Positions 1 through 8,977 of a stretch of 64,000 nucleotides of DNA are shown here, piece after piece. Position 1 is the stretch's first letter. Each line of letters begins with the position of its first letter. This DNA comes from Halomonas denitrificans (GTDB lineage Bacteria; Pseudomonadota; Gammaproteobacteria; Pseudomonadales; Halomonadaceae), in assembly GCF_003056305.1 (NCBI RefSeq), contig NZ_PYVX01000001.1, positions 806,001 to 870,000 on the forward strand. The letters are read 5' to 3'. The notes beneath the pieces were generated by a model. It was given only the letters and a program-made list of their open reading frames with translations. It was not told the origin of the DNA and did not search any database. Position numbers and translations under genes: made by a program.

Positions 1-24
1 CGATGTGGTGACGATCTCCGTCAT
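1..24 (-). CDS. 5' end of an unidentified gene running off the left edge
   Basis: Only eight codons (MTEIVTTS) are inside the window. The start is supported by a strong GAGGAG Shine-Dalgarno six bases before the ATG on the minus strand. It lies 99 bases downstream of the 112-residue hypothetical gene on the same strand, so the two may be co-transcribed. Nothing can be said about function. Confidence 0.5.
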
Positions 25-123
25 GCCGGACTCCTCGCGGGCGTGGGTGGCTCTCTCTTCAGCATAGCCCTCCGGTGAAGGGCCTCACGCGGCGTGGCGG
101 GTGGGCGTCCCGAGGAAGCGGCC

Positions 124-462
124 TCAGAGGCGCTGGGTCTCGATCACGTAGCCGATGATCGGGTAGCCGGCCTTCTTGGCGGCCTTCTCGGCCTCGAGCT
201 GGGCCTCGATCTTGGAGATGCTGGTGGAGATGTGCTCGAACTCGGTGTCCATCTCCAGCGGCTTGGTGCGCACCGCCAGCTTGACCCGATGGCCGGTCTT
301 CGGCGCGCCGGCGGCCTTGCTGCGGGGCGCCTTGGGCGCCGGCGCGGCGGCGCTCGGCGCGGCTTTCGCATCGCGGCGCTTCGCCTCGCCCTGCTTGGGA
401 CTCATGAAGTCCTCGATCTGGCGACGCATCACCTGTTCGAATTCGCTCAGTTCTGTTTCCAT
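124..462 (-). CDS. Hypothetical protein, 112 aa, basic Ala/Pro-rich linker
   Basis: I do not recognise this protein. Residues 1-25 are acidic and predicted helical (METELSEF...), residues 28-60 are a low-complexity Lys/Ala/Pro linker, and residues 65-112 form a more ordinary alternating sequence ending in GYVIETQRL. There is no signal peptide or membrane segment, so it is probably cytoplasmic. An ACGGAG ribosome site precedes the ATG. The charge layout resembles small nucleoid- or granule-associated proteins, but that is only an impression. It sits upstream of the partial gene at the left edge, on the same strand. Confidence 0.6.
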   Translation of the reverse strand: METELSEFEQVMRRQIEDFMSPKQGEAKRRDAKAAPSAAAPAPKAPRSKAAGAPKTGHRVKLAVRTKPLEMDTEFEHISTSISKIEAQLEAEKAAKKAGYPIIGYVIETQRL

Positions 463-977
463 CGTTGCTCCGTGGGCCGCATGGGCACATGCGGCGGGTG
501 ATCAAAGGGGGCGACATCCATCGCTCGACGGCGCCGGTTCGACACGCCATGGCAACAGAGCCGGAGAGCCTCGCTGCGATGACGTGGTGGCGAGTGACAA
601 TGGCGATGGTCGCAAGGCTTACGACTACCGGCCGTCGGCTGGACGCGCGCTCAGGCGTCGTCCAGGCGAGACTGCCTGTCGAAAGAGTGCCTATCGAAAG
701 ATCGTACCGATGCGAAGCCGAGGGGCCGCCCGAGGGCGCGCCACATCAGGGGCCTGCATCGCAGGGCGATAGTATAACGCCACGCTGAACCACAAGGGGT
801 AGTGAAGTGAGACAGCTTATCGTCCCCTCTCGGCCAGTGAAACCCCTCGCCTTATTCCTGCCAGAAGGGCCAACGGCACGACACGCCGCCCGCACCACGG
901 CCGTGGCGTGGTGCGGGCGGCGGACGGACAAGGAGCGGGCGGCCGGATGCCGCCCGGTCATGCAGGACGATGGCGGC
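463..977. other. 515-base stretch without a supported gene
   Basis: No reading frame here has a convincing start, ribosome site or recognisable product. The only clear structure is the long hairpin at 884-922. The part next to 462 should hold the promoter of the hypothetical gene. Confidence 0.5.
884..922 (-). terminator. 15-bp perfect hairpin after the alcohol dehydrogenase gene
   Basis: Bases 884-898 pair perfectly with 908-922 around a nine-base loop. It lies 56 bases past the stop of the minus-strand alcohol dehydrogenase gene, where a terminator is expected. There is no T-tract on either side, so it may be an mRNA 3'-end stabiliser or a U-less terminator rather than a classical intrinsic terminator. 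Confidence 0.5.
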
Positions 978-2057
978 TCACGACACCTCGAGGGCGATCT
1001 TGAGCACGCCGTCGCGCTGGTGGGAAAAGAGGTCGTAGGCGTCGACGATCCGCTCCAGCGGATAGCGGTGGGTGACCATGGGACCGAGGTCCAGGCGGCC
1101 GCTGTCGATGATCTGCATCAGCCGGCGCATGCGCTCCTTGCCGCCGGGGCAGAGCGAGGTGACGATGCGGTGATCGCCCAGGCCCGCGCTGAAGGCGTCC
1201 AGGGGGATCGTGAGGTCCTCGGAGTAGACGCCCAGGCTCGACAGGGTGCCGCCGGGCTTGAGCACCCGCAGGGCGGACTCGAAGGTCTGCTGCAGCCCCA
1301 GCGCCTCGATGGAGGCATCCACGCCGCGCCCGCCGGTCAGTTTCAGCACCTCGGAGACCACGTCGACCTTGCGGTAGTCGATGACCACGTCGGCGCCCAT
1401 CTTGCGGGCCATCTCGAGCCGCTCGTCGACCCCGTCCACGGCGATGATCAGCCCGGCGCCGCGCAGCCGGGCGCCGGCGGTGGCACACAGGCCGATGGGT
1501 CCCTGGGCGAAGATCACCACGCTGTCGCCGATGCGGATATTGGCGGATTCCGCCCCGGCGAAGCCGGTGGACATGATGTCCGGGCACATCAGCACCTGAT
1601 CGTCGCTCAAGCCATCGGGCACCGGCGAGAGGTTGGCCTGGGCATCCGGCACGCGCAGGTACTCGGCCTGGGCGCCGTCGATGGTGTTGCCGAAGCGCCA
1701 GCCGCCCATGGGCTTGTAGCCGTGTCCGCGATGGCCGCCGTCCTGGGCGCTGCAGCCGTCCTGGCAGGCGTAGGAGGTGAAGCTGGGGCAGATCGCCCCG
1801 GCGATGACGCGCTGCCCTTCCCGGTAGCCCTGAACGTTGGCCCCGAGCTTCTCGATCACCCCCACCGGCTCGTGGCCCACGGTCAGGCCCCGCTCCACCG
1901 GATACTCGCCCTTGAGGATGTGCACGTCGGTGCCGCAGATGGTGGTGGTGGTCACCCGGATCAGGGCGTCGTTGGGACCGATCTCCGGCACCGGCTTGTC
2001 GTCGATCTCGATGCGGCCGGGTTCGACGAAGATGGCGGCTTTCATCATGGCGGGCAT
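978..2057 (-). CDS. Zinc-dependent (secondary) alcohol dehydrogenase
   Basis: Medium-chain NAD(P)-dependent alcohol dehydrogenase, 359 aa, a normal length. The catalytic-zinc region is visible as CGTDVH (residues 41-46) followed by GHE at 61-63. The Rossmann part follows (VVIFAQGPIGLCATAGAR, about 183-200). The family oxidises secondary alcohols, diols or amino-alcohols, and the substrate cannot be told from sequence. The first ATG is preferred because AGGAG lies six bases before it. It appears monocistronic with a hairpin downstream. Two decayed copies of its last 10-30 codons occur at 10,116-10,150 and 12,176-12,270, so paralogs of this gene once existed nearby. Confidence 0.85.
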   Translation of the reverse strand: MPAMMKAAIFVEPGRIEIDDKPVPEIGPNDALIRVTTTTICGTDVHILKGEYPVERGLTVGHEPVGVIEKLGANVQGYREGQRVIAGAICPSFTSYACQDGCSAQDGGHRGHGYKPMGGWRFGNTIDGAQAEYLRVPDAQANLSPVPDGLSDDQVLMCPDIMSTGFAGAESANIRIGDSVVIFAQGPIGLCATAGARLRGAGLIIAVDGVDERLEMARKMGADVVIDYRKVDVVSEVLKLTGGRGVDASIEALGLQQTFESALRVLKPGGTLSSLGVYSEDLTIPLDAFSAGLGDHRIVTSLCPGGKERMRRLMQIIDSGRLDLGPMVTHRYPLERIVDAYDLFSHQRDGVLKIALEVS

Positions 2058-2201
2058 GCAGGGCTCCTGGCGTGCATTAGAATATAAGCGGTTAAGCTAT
2101 AGCAGCCATGTGACACTCTTGCCCGTGATGCACGTCAAGGACGCCTCGACTTGGTGCCCGTGCCATCACGCACTGCCCTCCCCCAACGACAAGGACGTCG
2201 A

Positions 2202-3083
2202 ATGTCAGCGGCCGATACCCTGCGCCTGATCCTGCTCTCCACGCTGTGGGGCATGTCATTCATCTTCATGCGGGTGGCGGTGCCCGAGTTCGGTCCCGTG
2301 CCGCTGATCCTGCTGCGCATGGGCATCGGGGCGCTGCTGCTGGTACCACTGCTTTTGAGCCTGCGCTACCTGCGCCTGGTGCGCGAGCACGCGGGCCGGC
2401 TGCTGCTGCTCGGCCTGATCAACCACGTGCTGCCCTTCTCGCTGCTGGCGCTCGCCACCACCCGGCTGGAGGCGGGCTTCACCTCGCTGATCAACGCCAC
2501 CACGCCGATCTTCACCGCGCTGATCGGGGCGCTGTTCTTCGCCACTCCGGTGCAGCGCCAGCAGTACCTGGGGCTCGCCCTGGCGCTGTTCGGCGTCTAC
2601 GTGCTCTCGGCGGACCGTCTGGACTTCGCGCTGGGCGGCGACGGCTGGTTCATCCTCGCGGTGCTGGGCGCCACCTTCTGCTACGGCATCGCCGGCAACT
2701 ACGCCCGGCGCCACCTCTCGCACCTGCCGGTGCGGGTGCTGGCGGCCGGCAGCACCGCCGCCTCGGCGCTGATCCTGCTGGTGCCGGGGCTGCTGCTCTG
2801 GCCCGAGGCGCCGATCAGCGGCCTGGCCTGGGGCAACGGCCTGGCGCTGGCGGTGCTGAGCACCGCCCTGGCCTTCCTGCTCTACTTCGGCCTGATCGCC
2901 AGCGCCGGCGCCACCGCGACCTCCACCGTCACCTTCCTGGTGCCGGTCAGCGCCCTGCTGTGGGGCTACCTGCTGCTCGACGAGGGGCTCAGCCTGCAGA
3001 TCCTCGCCGGCATGGCGATCACCCTGGCGGGCACCGCCATCGCCACGCGGATGATCCGGCTTCAGCGCCGGGCGCTGGCCTAG
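2202..3083 (+). CDS. EamA/DMT-family transporter
   Basis: Inner-membrane protein of about 293 residues with ten hydrophobic segments arranged as two EamA repeats, typical of drug/metabolite exporters (RhaT/YdcZ type). It begins MSAADTLRLILLSTLWGMSF, a usual DMT first helix; the ATG at 2202 is preceded by AAGGA, which is why the longer in-frame extension upstream is not used. Substrate unknown: the family exports amino acids, metabolites or dyes. The Mut7-C gene starts 35 bases downstream on the same strand, so the two may be co-transcribed. Confidence 0.82.
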   Translation: MSAADTLRLILLSTLWGMSFIFMRVAVPEFGPVPLILLRMGIGALLLVPLLLSLRYLRLVREHAGRLLLLGLINHVLPFSLLALATTRLEAGFTSLINATTPIFTALIGALFFATPVQRQQYLGLALALFGVYVLSADRLDFALGGDGWFILAVLGATFCYGIAGNYARRHLSHLPVRVLAAGSTAASALILLVPGLLLWPEAPISGLAWGNGLALAVLSTALAFLLYFGLIASAGATATSTVTFLVPVSALLWGYLLLDEGLSLQILAGMAITLAGTAIATRMIRLQRRALA

Positions 3084-3118
3084 ACTGAGCGAGCATCCAC
3101 CCGCCGGCGGGAGACGCC

Positions 3119-3874
3119 ATGGCCGACGTCGAGCTTCGCTTCCATGACCGGCTGAACGACCTGCTGAAGCCTGCCCGGCGCGGCCGGACGCTGACGCTTG
3201 CCGCCACGCGGCGGGCGGCGATCAAGGACGTGATCGAGTCGCTGGGCGTGCCCCATACCGAGGTCGACGTCATCCTGGTCGACGGCGCCTCGGTGGGCTT
3301 CGATCATCTCCTGGCCGGCGGTGAGCGGGTCGAGGTCTACCCCTGGCCAACCGCCCCCGAGGCGGCGCAGCACCTGCGCCCAACGCCCCCGGCCTGCCCG
3401 CGCTTCGTGCTGGACGCCCACCTCGGCCGGCTCGCCCGCCACCTGCGCCTGCTCGGTTTCGACTGCCGCTACCGCCCCGACATCGCCGATGCGGAGCTGG
3501 CCGCCATCGCCGAGCGGGAGGATCGCGTGGTGCTGACCCGCGACCGCCCGCTGCTGCGGCGCAAGCGCATCCGCCTCGCCCACTGGGTGCGCCACACCGA
3601 TCCCTGGCGCCAGGTCGAGGAGGTGTGCGACGAGTTCGACCTCTATCCCGCCTTCGCCCCCTTCACCCGCTGCGCGCGCTGCAACGGCCGGCTGGCGAGC
3701 GTCGAGAAGGCGGCGGTGCTTCACCGGCTGGAGCCGCTGACCCGCCGCCATGCCGAGGCGTTTCTGGAATGCGAGGCGTGCGGCCAGCTCTACTGGCACG
3801 GCAGCCATGTCGCGCGTCTGGAAGAACGCGTGGCGCGCCTCAGGCGGCGAGGGCTCAGGAAGAGCGAGCGCTGA
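3119..3874 (+). CDS. Mut7-C RNase-domain protein with N-terminal ubiquitin-like domain
   Basis: 251 aa. Residues 1-80 match the Mut7-C-associated ubiquitin-fold domain (VELRFHDRLNDLL...). Residues 95-235 match the Mut7-C PIN-like RNase domain: FVLDAHLGRLARHLRLLGFD, an acidic PIN site (LDAH, then TRDRPLL), and a zinc ribbon made of two CxxC pairs (CARCNG and CEACGQ). The family is predicted to be an RNase, but bacterial members are hardly studied. The last 20 bases overlap the 3' end of the convergent LacI-type gene. The domain order is seen in the sequence; RNase activity is inferred. Confidence 0.8.
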   Translation: MADVELRFHDRLNDLLKPARRGRTLTLAATRRAAIKDVIESLGVPHTEVDVILVDGASVGFDHLLAGGERVEVYPWPTAPEAAQHLRPTPPACPRFVLDAHLGRLARHLRLLGFDCRYRPDIADAELAAIAEREDRVVLTRDRPLLRRKRIRLAHWVRHTDPWRQVEEVCDEFDLYPAFAPFTRCARCNGRLASVEKAAVLHRLEPLTRRHAEAFLECEACGQLYWHGSHVARLEERVARLRRRGLRKSER

Positions 3875-4886
3875 GCGACTCGCTCGCCGGCTCCCTCACC
3901 GACTCTCGCACGACCAGGCTGGGATCGAGCCGCAGCACCGGCTGCAGGGGGCGGTCGTGCTCCAGGCGCTCGATCAGCTGGGCGCTGGCCATCGCGCCCA
4001 GCTCGTAGACCGGCTGATGCACTGTGGTCAGGGCCGGGGTGAGGTAGCGGCCGAGCTCGATGTCGTCGTAGCCGACCACCGAGAGGTCGTCGGGAAGCGC
4101 AAGCCCGTGCTCGCGGGCCGCGCGCATGGCGCCGATCGCCACCAGGTCGTTGAAGGCGAACAGCGCCTGGGGCGGCGACGACGCCTCGAGCAGCCGACGC
4201 ATGGCGGCGTGGCCGCCGTCGGCCATCAGGTTGGTGGCGACGATGCGCGACTCGGGCGAGCGCAGGCCCGCCTCCGCCAGCGTCTCCAAGGCGCCGGCCA
4301 GGCGCTCCCGCGAGCGCGGGTGCGTGGCGGGCCCGGTCAGCAGCGCGATGTCGGTCAAGCCGCGTTCCAGCAGGTGCTCGATGGCGAGCCGCGCCCCGAG
4401 GCGCGAGTCGTCATTGACCACGGCGATCTCCTCGCCGCTGGTCGGGTCGGCATCCATCAACACGGTGGGCAGCGGCTGGCGTGCCAGCGCCGCCAGGAAG
4501 TCGGGACCGCTGTGGGCGGTCATCACGATCAGGCCGTCGACGCGCTTGTCGCGCAGGGCCTGCAGGTAGGTGAGCTGTCGAGTGTCGGCATCGCCCGTGT
4601 TGCACAGCATCAGGCTGTAGCCGTGGGCGAAGCAGTGATCCTCGACGCCGCGGATGATCTCCGCGAAGAAGGGGTTGTTGGCGGCCGTCACGATCATGCC
4701 GATCGTGCGGCTGCGGTTCGACTTCAGGGCCCGGGCGATACTGTCGGGCCGATAGCCGAGCTCGGCGATGGCGCGCTGCACCCGCACCTGGGTGGCGGGG
4801 GCAACGCGCCGCGTCCCGTTGACCACGTGGGAGACCGTGGTCACCGAGACGCCCGACTGCCGGGCGACGTCCTTGAGACGAATCAT
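3855..4886 (-). CDS. rbsR: LacI-family transcriptional regulator of the ribose operon (RbsR-like)
   Basis: 343 aa with the LacI layout: an N-terminal helix-turn-helix (IRLKDVARQSGVSVTTVSHV, residues 2-21), the hinge helix with ALKSNRS near residue 55, and a periplasmic-binding-protein-like sugar domain. It lies 31 bases after rbsB on the same strand, so it is the last gene of the ribose operon, as rbsR is in E. coli. It should repress the operon through the palindrome at 8823-8834 until ribose binds. The family is certain; the ribose assignment rests on position and operator. Confidence 0.85.
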   Translation of the reverse strand: MIRLKDVARQSGVSVTTVSHVVNGTRRVAPATQVRVQRAIAELGYRPDSIARALKSNRSRTIGMIVTAANNPFFAEIIRGVEDHCFAHGYSLMLCNTGDADTRQLTYLQALRDKRVDGLIVMTAHSGPDFLAALARQPLPTVLMDADPTSGEEIAVVNDDSRLGARLAIEHLLERGLTDIALLTGPATHPRSRERLAGALETLAEAGLRSPESRIVATNLMADGGHAAMRRLLEASSPPQALFAFNDLVAIGAMRAAREHGLALPDDLSVVGYDDIELGRYLTPALTTVHQPVYELGAMASAQLIERLEHDRPLQPVLRLDPSLVVRESVREPASESLSARSS

Positions 4887-4917
4887 GGCGCGGCGCCCAG
4901 CCTTTCCGTCACCGGCG

Positions 4918-5805
4918 TTACTCCTGAACCACCAGCTGCAGCGGCACCGGCACGTTGGCCTCGACGCTCTCGCCCTTGAGCAGGCGGTCGGCGGCGGTCA
5001 CGCCGAACTCGCCGATGCGCGCCGGCTGCTGGGCGATGGTGGCGCTCATCTTGCCGTCGTTGACGGCCTGGATGCCGTCGTCGGTGCCGTCGAAGCCGAC
5101 CAGCACGACGTCGTCGAGCCCGCTCGCCTGCAGCGCGCGCTGGGCGCCGAGGGCCATCTCGTCGTTCTGGGCGAACACCGCGTCGATCTGCTGGTGCGCC
5201 TGGAGCAGGTTCTCCATGACGTTGAGGCCTTCGCTGCGGTTGAAGTTGGCCGGCTGGGTGGCCACCAGCTCGATGCCGTCCATCATCTCGATGGCGTTCA
5301 TGAAGCCCTCGCCGCGGTTGCGGGTCGCCGAGGCGCCGGGCACGCCCTCGAGCTGCACGACCTTACCCTCGCCGCCGAGCTGCTCGATGATGAACTCGCC
5401 GGCCATCTCGCCGCCCGCCACGTTGTCGGAGGCGATGTGCGAGACCACGTTGCCGCCGTTGGCGCTGCGGTCCAGGGTGATCACCGGCACGTCCTGGGCG
5501 TTAGCGGTGCGCACGCTGGAGGCCACGGCATCGGAGTCGGTGGGGTTGATCAGCAGCACGTCGACGTCACGGGACAGGGCGTCCTCGACGTTGGAGAGCT
5601 CACGCGCGGCGTCGTTGCTCGAGTCGAGCACGATCAGCTCATGGCCGAGTGCCTCCGCCTGGGCCTGGGCGCCCTCCTGCAGGGTCACGAAGAAGGGGTT
5701 GTTGAGGGTCGAGATCACCAGGGCAATACGGTCGGCCATGGCGTTCTGGGCCGTACCGAGGCCCACTCCGGCGGCCACGGCGGTGGCCAGGATCAGCTTT
5801 TTCAT
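4918..5805 (-). CDS. rbsB: Ribose ABC transporter, periplasmic binding protein
   Basis: 295 aa. A Sec signal peptide (MKKLILATAVAAGVGLGTAQ, ending in AMA about residue 24) is followed by DRIALVISTLNNPFF, the typical start of RbsB/LsrB-type sugar-binding domains. The ATG at 5805 has a GCAGGAG ribosome site; the longer frame upstream only reads through rbsC in another frame. The mature protein would capture D-ribose or a similar pentose in the periplasm and deliver it to RbsC. It follows rbsC by 50 bases and precedes the LacI-type regulator. Confidence 0.93.
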   Translation of the reverse strand: MKKLILATAVAAGVGLGTAQNAMADRIALVISTLNNPFFVTLQEGAQAQAEALGHELIVLDSSNDAARELSNVEDALSRDVDVLLINPTDSDAVASSVRTANAQDVPVITLDRSANGGNVVSHIASDNVAGGEMAGEFIIEQLGGEGKVVQLEGVPGASATRNRGEGFMNAIEMMDGIELVATQPANFNRSEGLNVMENLLQAHQQIDAVFAQNDEMALGAQRALQASGLDDVVLVGFDGTDDGIQAVNDGKMSATIAQQPARIGEFGVTAADRLLKGESVEANVPVPLQLVVQE

Positions 5806-5855
5806 GTGGCAAGGCTCCTGCGGTCGAGTGTCGAGTGTCCCGGCTCGGGGCGAGC

Positions 5856-6821
5856 TCAGGACGAGGACTGCGAGCGGCTGTCGATCAGTACCGCCAGCAG
5901 GATGACCGCGCCCTTGGCGATCATCTGGAAGTAGGACGAGACGCCGAGGATGTTCAGGGCGTTGTTGAGCACCCCGATCACCAGCGCCCCGACCAGGGTG
6001 CCGAAGATGCGCCCGCGCCCGCCCATCAGGCTGGTGCCGCCGATCACCACCGCGGCGATGGCGTCCAGCTCGTAGGTCATGCCGGCATTGGGCTGGGCGG
6101 AACCCAGGCGCGCGGTCAGCACCACGCCGGCCAGCGCCGCGCAGGCCCCGGCGATGGCGTAGACGCTGACCTTGATGCGGTTGACGTTGATGCCCGACAG
6201 CCGCGCGACCTGCTCGTTGCCGCCCACGGCGTAGACGTGGCGACCAAAGCGGGTGTGGTGCAGCACCGCCCAACAGAGCACGAAGACGAAGAACATCAGG
6301 TAGATGGGAATCGGGATCCCCATCCAGTAGCCGCCGCCGAGCTGCCAGAAGGCATCGGCGACGTCACCGCCGCCGATCGAGATCGGCCGGCCGTCGGTGT
6401 AGACCAGGGTTGCCCCGCGCACCACGGTCATGGCGACCAGGGTGACCACGAAGGCCTGGATGCGGCCGTAGGCCACGAACAGCCCCGACACCATGCCCAT
6501 CGCCGCGCCCGCGGCGATGGAGCCGGGTACGCTGATCCAGGGGGCGAGCCCCGAGGCGGTCATCGAGGCGGCGAAGGCGCCGCTCAGCGCCAGCACGGCG
6601 CCCACCGAGAGGTCGATGCCGGCGGTCAGAATCACGAAGGTCACGCCCATCGCGATGATGGCGTTGATGCTGGTCTGGCGCAGGACGTTGAGCAGGTTGT
6701 CCCCGGTCAGGAAGTTGTCGCTCATGGCGGCACTCACCACGACCAGCAGCACGAGGGCCAGGAAGGCCTTGTTGTCGATCAGCAGGCGCACCGCCGACCG
6801 ATTCATGGGGGTAGCAGTCAT
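5856..6821 (-). CDS. rbsC: Ribose ABC transporter permease
   Basis: 321-residue inner-membrane permease of the BPD_transp_2 family, with about nine or ten hydrophobic segments. Family sequences are clear: TAGIDLSVGAVLALSG (about residues 65-80) and AVVIGGTSLMGGRGRIFGT (about 250-268). It would form the membrane channel of the RbsABC importer. It starts six bases after the rbsA stop, and its ribosome site GAGAGAC lies at the end of rbsA, which indicates translational coupling. Confidence 0.93.
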   Translation of the reverse strand: MTATPMNRSAVRLLIDNKAFLALVLLVVVSAAMSDNFLTGDNLLNVLRQTSINAIIAMGVTFVILTAGIDLSVGAVLALSGAFAASMTASGLAPWISVPGSIAAGAAMGMVSGLFVAYGRIQAFVVTLVAMTVVRGATLVYTDGRPISIGGGDVADAFWQLGGGYWMGIPIPIYLMFFVFVLCWAVLHHTRFGRHVYAVGGNEQVARLSGINVNRIKVSVYAIAGACAALAGVVLTARLGSAQPNAGMTYELDAIAAVVIGGTSLMGGRGRIFGTLVGALVIGVLNNALNILGVSSYFQMIAKGAVILLAVLIDSRSQSSS

Positions 6822-6827
6822 GGTCTC

Positions 6828-8360
6828 TCAAGTCTCCATCGGCGTGGCGACATGTGCCGCCGCGGTCATGATCTTTTCCTGGGTGGCCTCGTCGCGGGTG
6901 AACTCACCGCTGATGTGGCCGTTGGCCAGCACGAGGATGCGATCGGACAGGCCGATCAGCTCCGGCATCTCCGAGGAGATCAGCAGCACGCATTTGCCCT
7001 CGCGCTTGAGCCGGTTGATCAACAGATAGATCTCACGCTTGGCGCCGACGTCGACCCCGCGCGTGGGCTCGTCGAGGATCACGATCTCGGGCTCGGGCAT
7101 CAGCGCCTTGGCCAGCGACACCTTCTGCTGGTTGCCGCCGGAGAGGGTCTTCACCGGCTGGCCGGCATCGTTCAGCTTGATGCGGAAGGCCTCGATGTAG
7201 TGGTCGATGGCGCGGCGCTCGCGGCCGTGGCGGACGACGCCCAGCGGGCCGCAGAAGGCCGGCAGCGCGGTCAGCGACATGTTGTCGGCCACCGAGTGCT
7301 CGAGCACCAGGCCCGACTGCTTGCGATCCTCGGGCACGTAGACAAGCCCCGCCTCGAGGCCCTGGCGGGGCGAGGCGAAGCGCACCTCGCGGCCCTTGAC
7401 CCGGACCCGACCGGCGCGGCGCGCCACGTCGCCGCACAGGGCGCGGCACATCTCGGTGCGCCCGGCGCCCATCAGGCCGCCGAAGCCCAGCACCTCGCCG
7501 GCGCGGGCGGTGAACGAGACGTCGTCGACGCCCGGCGCCGCCAGGTGCTCGACCTCGAGCACCACGTCGCCGGCCTGGGGCGGCTCGTAGGGGTAGCGGT
7601 CGGCCAGCTCGCGGCCGACCATCTGCTGGATCAACCGATCCTCGTTGGACTCCGCCGTGGGGCCCTGATGCACCAGGCGGCCGTCGCGCAGCACGGCGAC
7701 GTCGTCGCACATGCGAAATATCTCGGCCAGCCGGTGGGTGATCAGCACCAGAGACTTGCCGGCGGCGCGCAGGGTGGCGACCACCCGCTCGAGCACCGCC
7801 GTCTCGACGTCGGTCAGCGCGTCGGTGGGCTCGTCCATGACGATGATCTCGGCGTCCAGCGACAACGCCCGGGCGATCTCGACCATCTGCTGCTGGCCGA
7901 TGCTCAGCTCGGAGACTGGCGCGCGCGGGTCGATGGGCTGCTCGAGCTCCTCGAGCAGCGCGGCCGCCTCGCGGAACAGGCGGCGCCAGTCGACGCTGCC
8001 CCAGGCGGTGAGCGGCTCGCGGCCGAGGAAGATGTTCTCGCCGGCGGAGAGGGTCGGCACCAGGTTGAGCTCCTGGTGGATGATGGCGATGCCGGCATCC
8101 ATGGCCTGGCGCGGGGTGGTGAAGCGCACCTCCTGGCCGTGCAGGCGGATCACCCCGGCGTCGGCCTGGTGGACGCCGCTCAGCACCTTCATCAGGGTCG
8201 ACTTGCCGGCCCCATTCTCGCCGGCCAGCGCCAGCACGTGGCCGGCGTAGAGGTCCAGGTCGACGTCCTGCAGGACGGTCACCGCCCCGAACGACTTGCC
8301 GATCCCCTGCAGCGCCATGCGCGGCTGCGCGGCCTCGATCGGCTGCTCTGAGGCACTCAA
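6828..8360 (-). CDS. rbsA: Ribose ABC transporter, double ATPase subunit
   Basis: Tandem ABC ATPase of about 510 aa. The first half has a classical Walker A (GENGAGKST), signature LSIGQQQ and Walker B (IIVMDEPT). The second half has a degenerate Walker A (GLMGAGRTE) but intact LSGGNQQKV and VILDEPTRGVDVG, the usual RbsA/MglA pattern. I place the start at a TTG at 8360 that overlaps the rbsD stop (TTGA), giving MSASEQP; an ATG 15 codons further in (MALQGIGKSFG) is also possible. It energises ribose import. Confidence 0.92.
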   Translation of the reverse strand: MSASEQPIEAAQPRMALQGIGKSFGAVTVLQDVDLDLYAGHVLALAGENGAGKSTLMKVLSGVHQADAGVIRLHGQEVRFTTPRQAMDAGIAIIHQELNLVPTLSAGENIFLGREPLTAWGSVDWRRLFREAAALLEELEQPIDPRAPVSELSIGQQQMVEIARALSLDAEIIVMDEPTDALTDVETAVLERVVATLRAAGKSLVLITHRLAEIFRMCDDVAVLRDGRLVHQGPTAESNEDRLIQQMVGRELADRYPYEPPQAGDVVLEVEHLAAPGVDDVSFTARAGEVLGFGGLMGAGRTEMCRALCGDVARRAGRVRVKGREVRFASPRQGLEAGLVYVPEDRKQSGLVLEHSVADNMSLTALPAFCGPLGVVRHGRERRAIDHYIEAFRIKLNDAGQPVKTLSGGNQQKVSLAKALMPEPEIVILDEPTRGVDVGAKREIYLLINRLKREGKCVLLISSEMPELIGLSDRILVLANGHISGEFTRDEATQEKIMTAAAHVATPMET

Positions 8361-8776
8361 AACGGCACCCCGCTGCGCAGCACGACGTTGGCGAAGGGCG
8401 TGCACTCGCCGGTGCGCACCACGAAGCGCGCCTCGGGCAGCAGCCGCTTGAAGGCCTCGTGGGCGACCCGGGTGCGCTCCATCGGGGCCTTGTCCCGGGC
8501 GTCCAGGGCATCGAGGCGGGCCGAGAGCCGGTCATGCAGGTCGGGGCTCGCCTCGGCGAGCTCGCTGGCCAGGGTCACCCCCTCCAGGCAGAGCTCGTCG
8601 GCCAGCGCATCGAACACCTCGAGAAAGCCGGGCAGGCCGGGGCGCAGCGCCAGATCGACCCGGGGCACGCCCGGGGGAATCGGCAGCCCGGCATCGGCGA
8701 TCACGAAGGTGTCGGTATGGCCAAGCTCGGCGATGAGCGTGGCGAGGGGGGCATTGAGAAGGCCGTGGCGTTTCAT
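8357..8776 (-). CDS. rbsD: D-ribose pyranase
   Basis: 139 aa, the usual RbsD length. The family N-terminus is evident: MKRHGLLNAPLATLIAELGH, with the catalytic His in LGHTD at about residue 20, then ADAGLPIPPGVPRVDLAL. RbsD interconverts beta-pyranose and beta-furanose forms of ribose after import. It is the first gene of the operon, and its stop overlaps the rbsA start. No ribokinase gene (rbsK) follows in this operon, unlike in E. coli, so phosphorylation must be done by a gene elsewhere. Confidence 0.92.
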   Translation of the reverse strand: MKRHGLLNAPLATLIAELGHTDTFVIADAGLPIPPGVPRVDLALRPGLPGFLEVFDALADELCLEGVTLASELAEASPDLHDRLSARLDALDARDKAPMERTRVAHEAFKRLLPEARFVVRTGECTPFANVVLRSGVPF

Positions 8777-8822
8777 GACACATCCAGGCGAGGTATCGCG
8801 ATAATGAGCTTCAGCGTAGGAC

Positions 8823-8834
8823 GCAAACGTTTGC
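8823..8834. promoter_or_regulatory. LacI-family operator in front of rbsD
   Basis: GCAAACGTTTGC is a perfect 12-base palindrome, 47 bases upstream of the rbsD start. LacI/GalR family operators, including the E. coli RbsR site, are palindromes centred on AACGTT like this one. It is the natural binding site for the LacI-type protein encoded at the end of the operon. Confidence 0.85.
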
Positions 8835-8977
8835 GGTCGCGATTATCCATAAGTCTATGCCCAGCGCAAGACGCCCGTGGCGATTGCGCTAAAGGCGGGA
8901 CGACGCCACGTCGGCGCCCCTCCTCGGCGACGCGATCGCCCCGGCTCTCCCGGCCGAGGGGTTGAAGTCAGCTTCGA

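Noticed and set aside
465..961. Several short open frames on both strands between the hypothetical gene and the alcohol dehydrogenase
   Set aside because: No start signals, Arg/Pro-rich translations, and one crosses the 884-922 hairpin.
5835..8351. An 838-codon open frame on the plus strand opposite rbsC, rbsA and rbsD
   Set aside because: Antisense to clear ABC transporter genes; its composition is that of a reverse-strand shadow.
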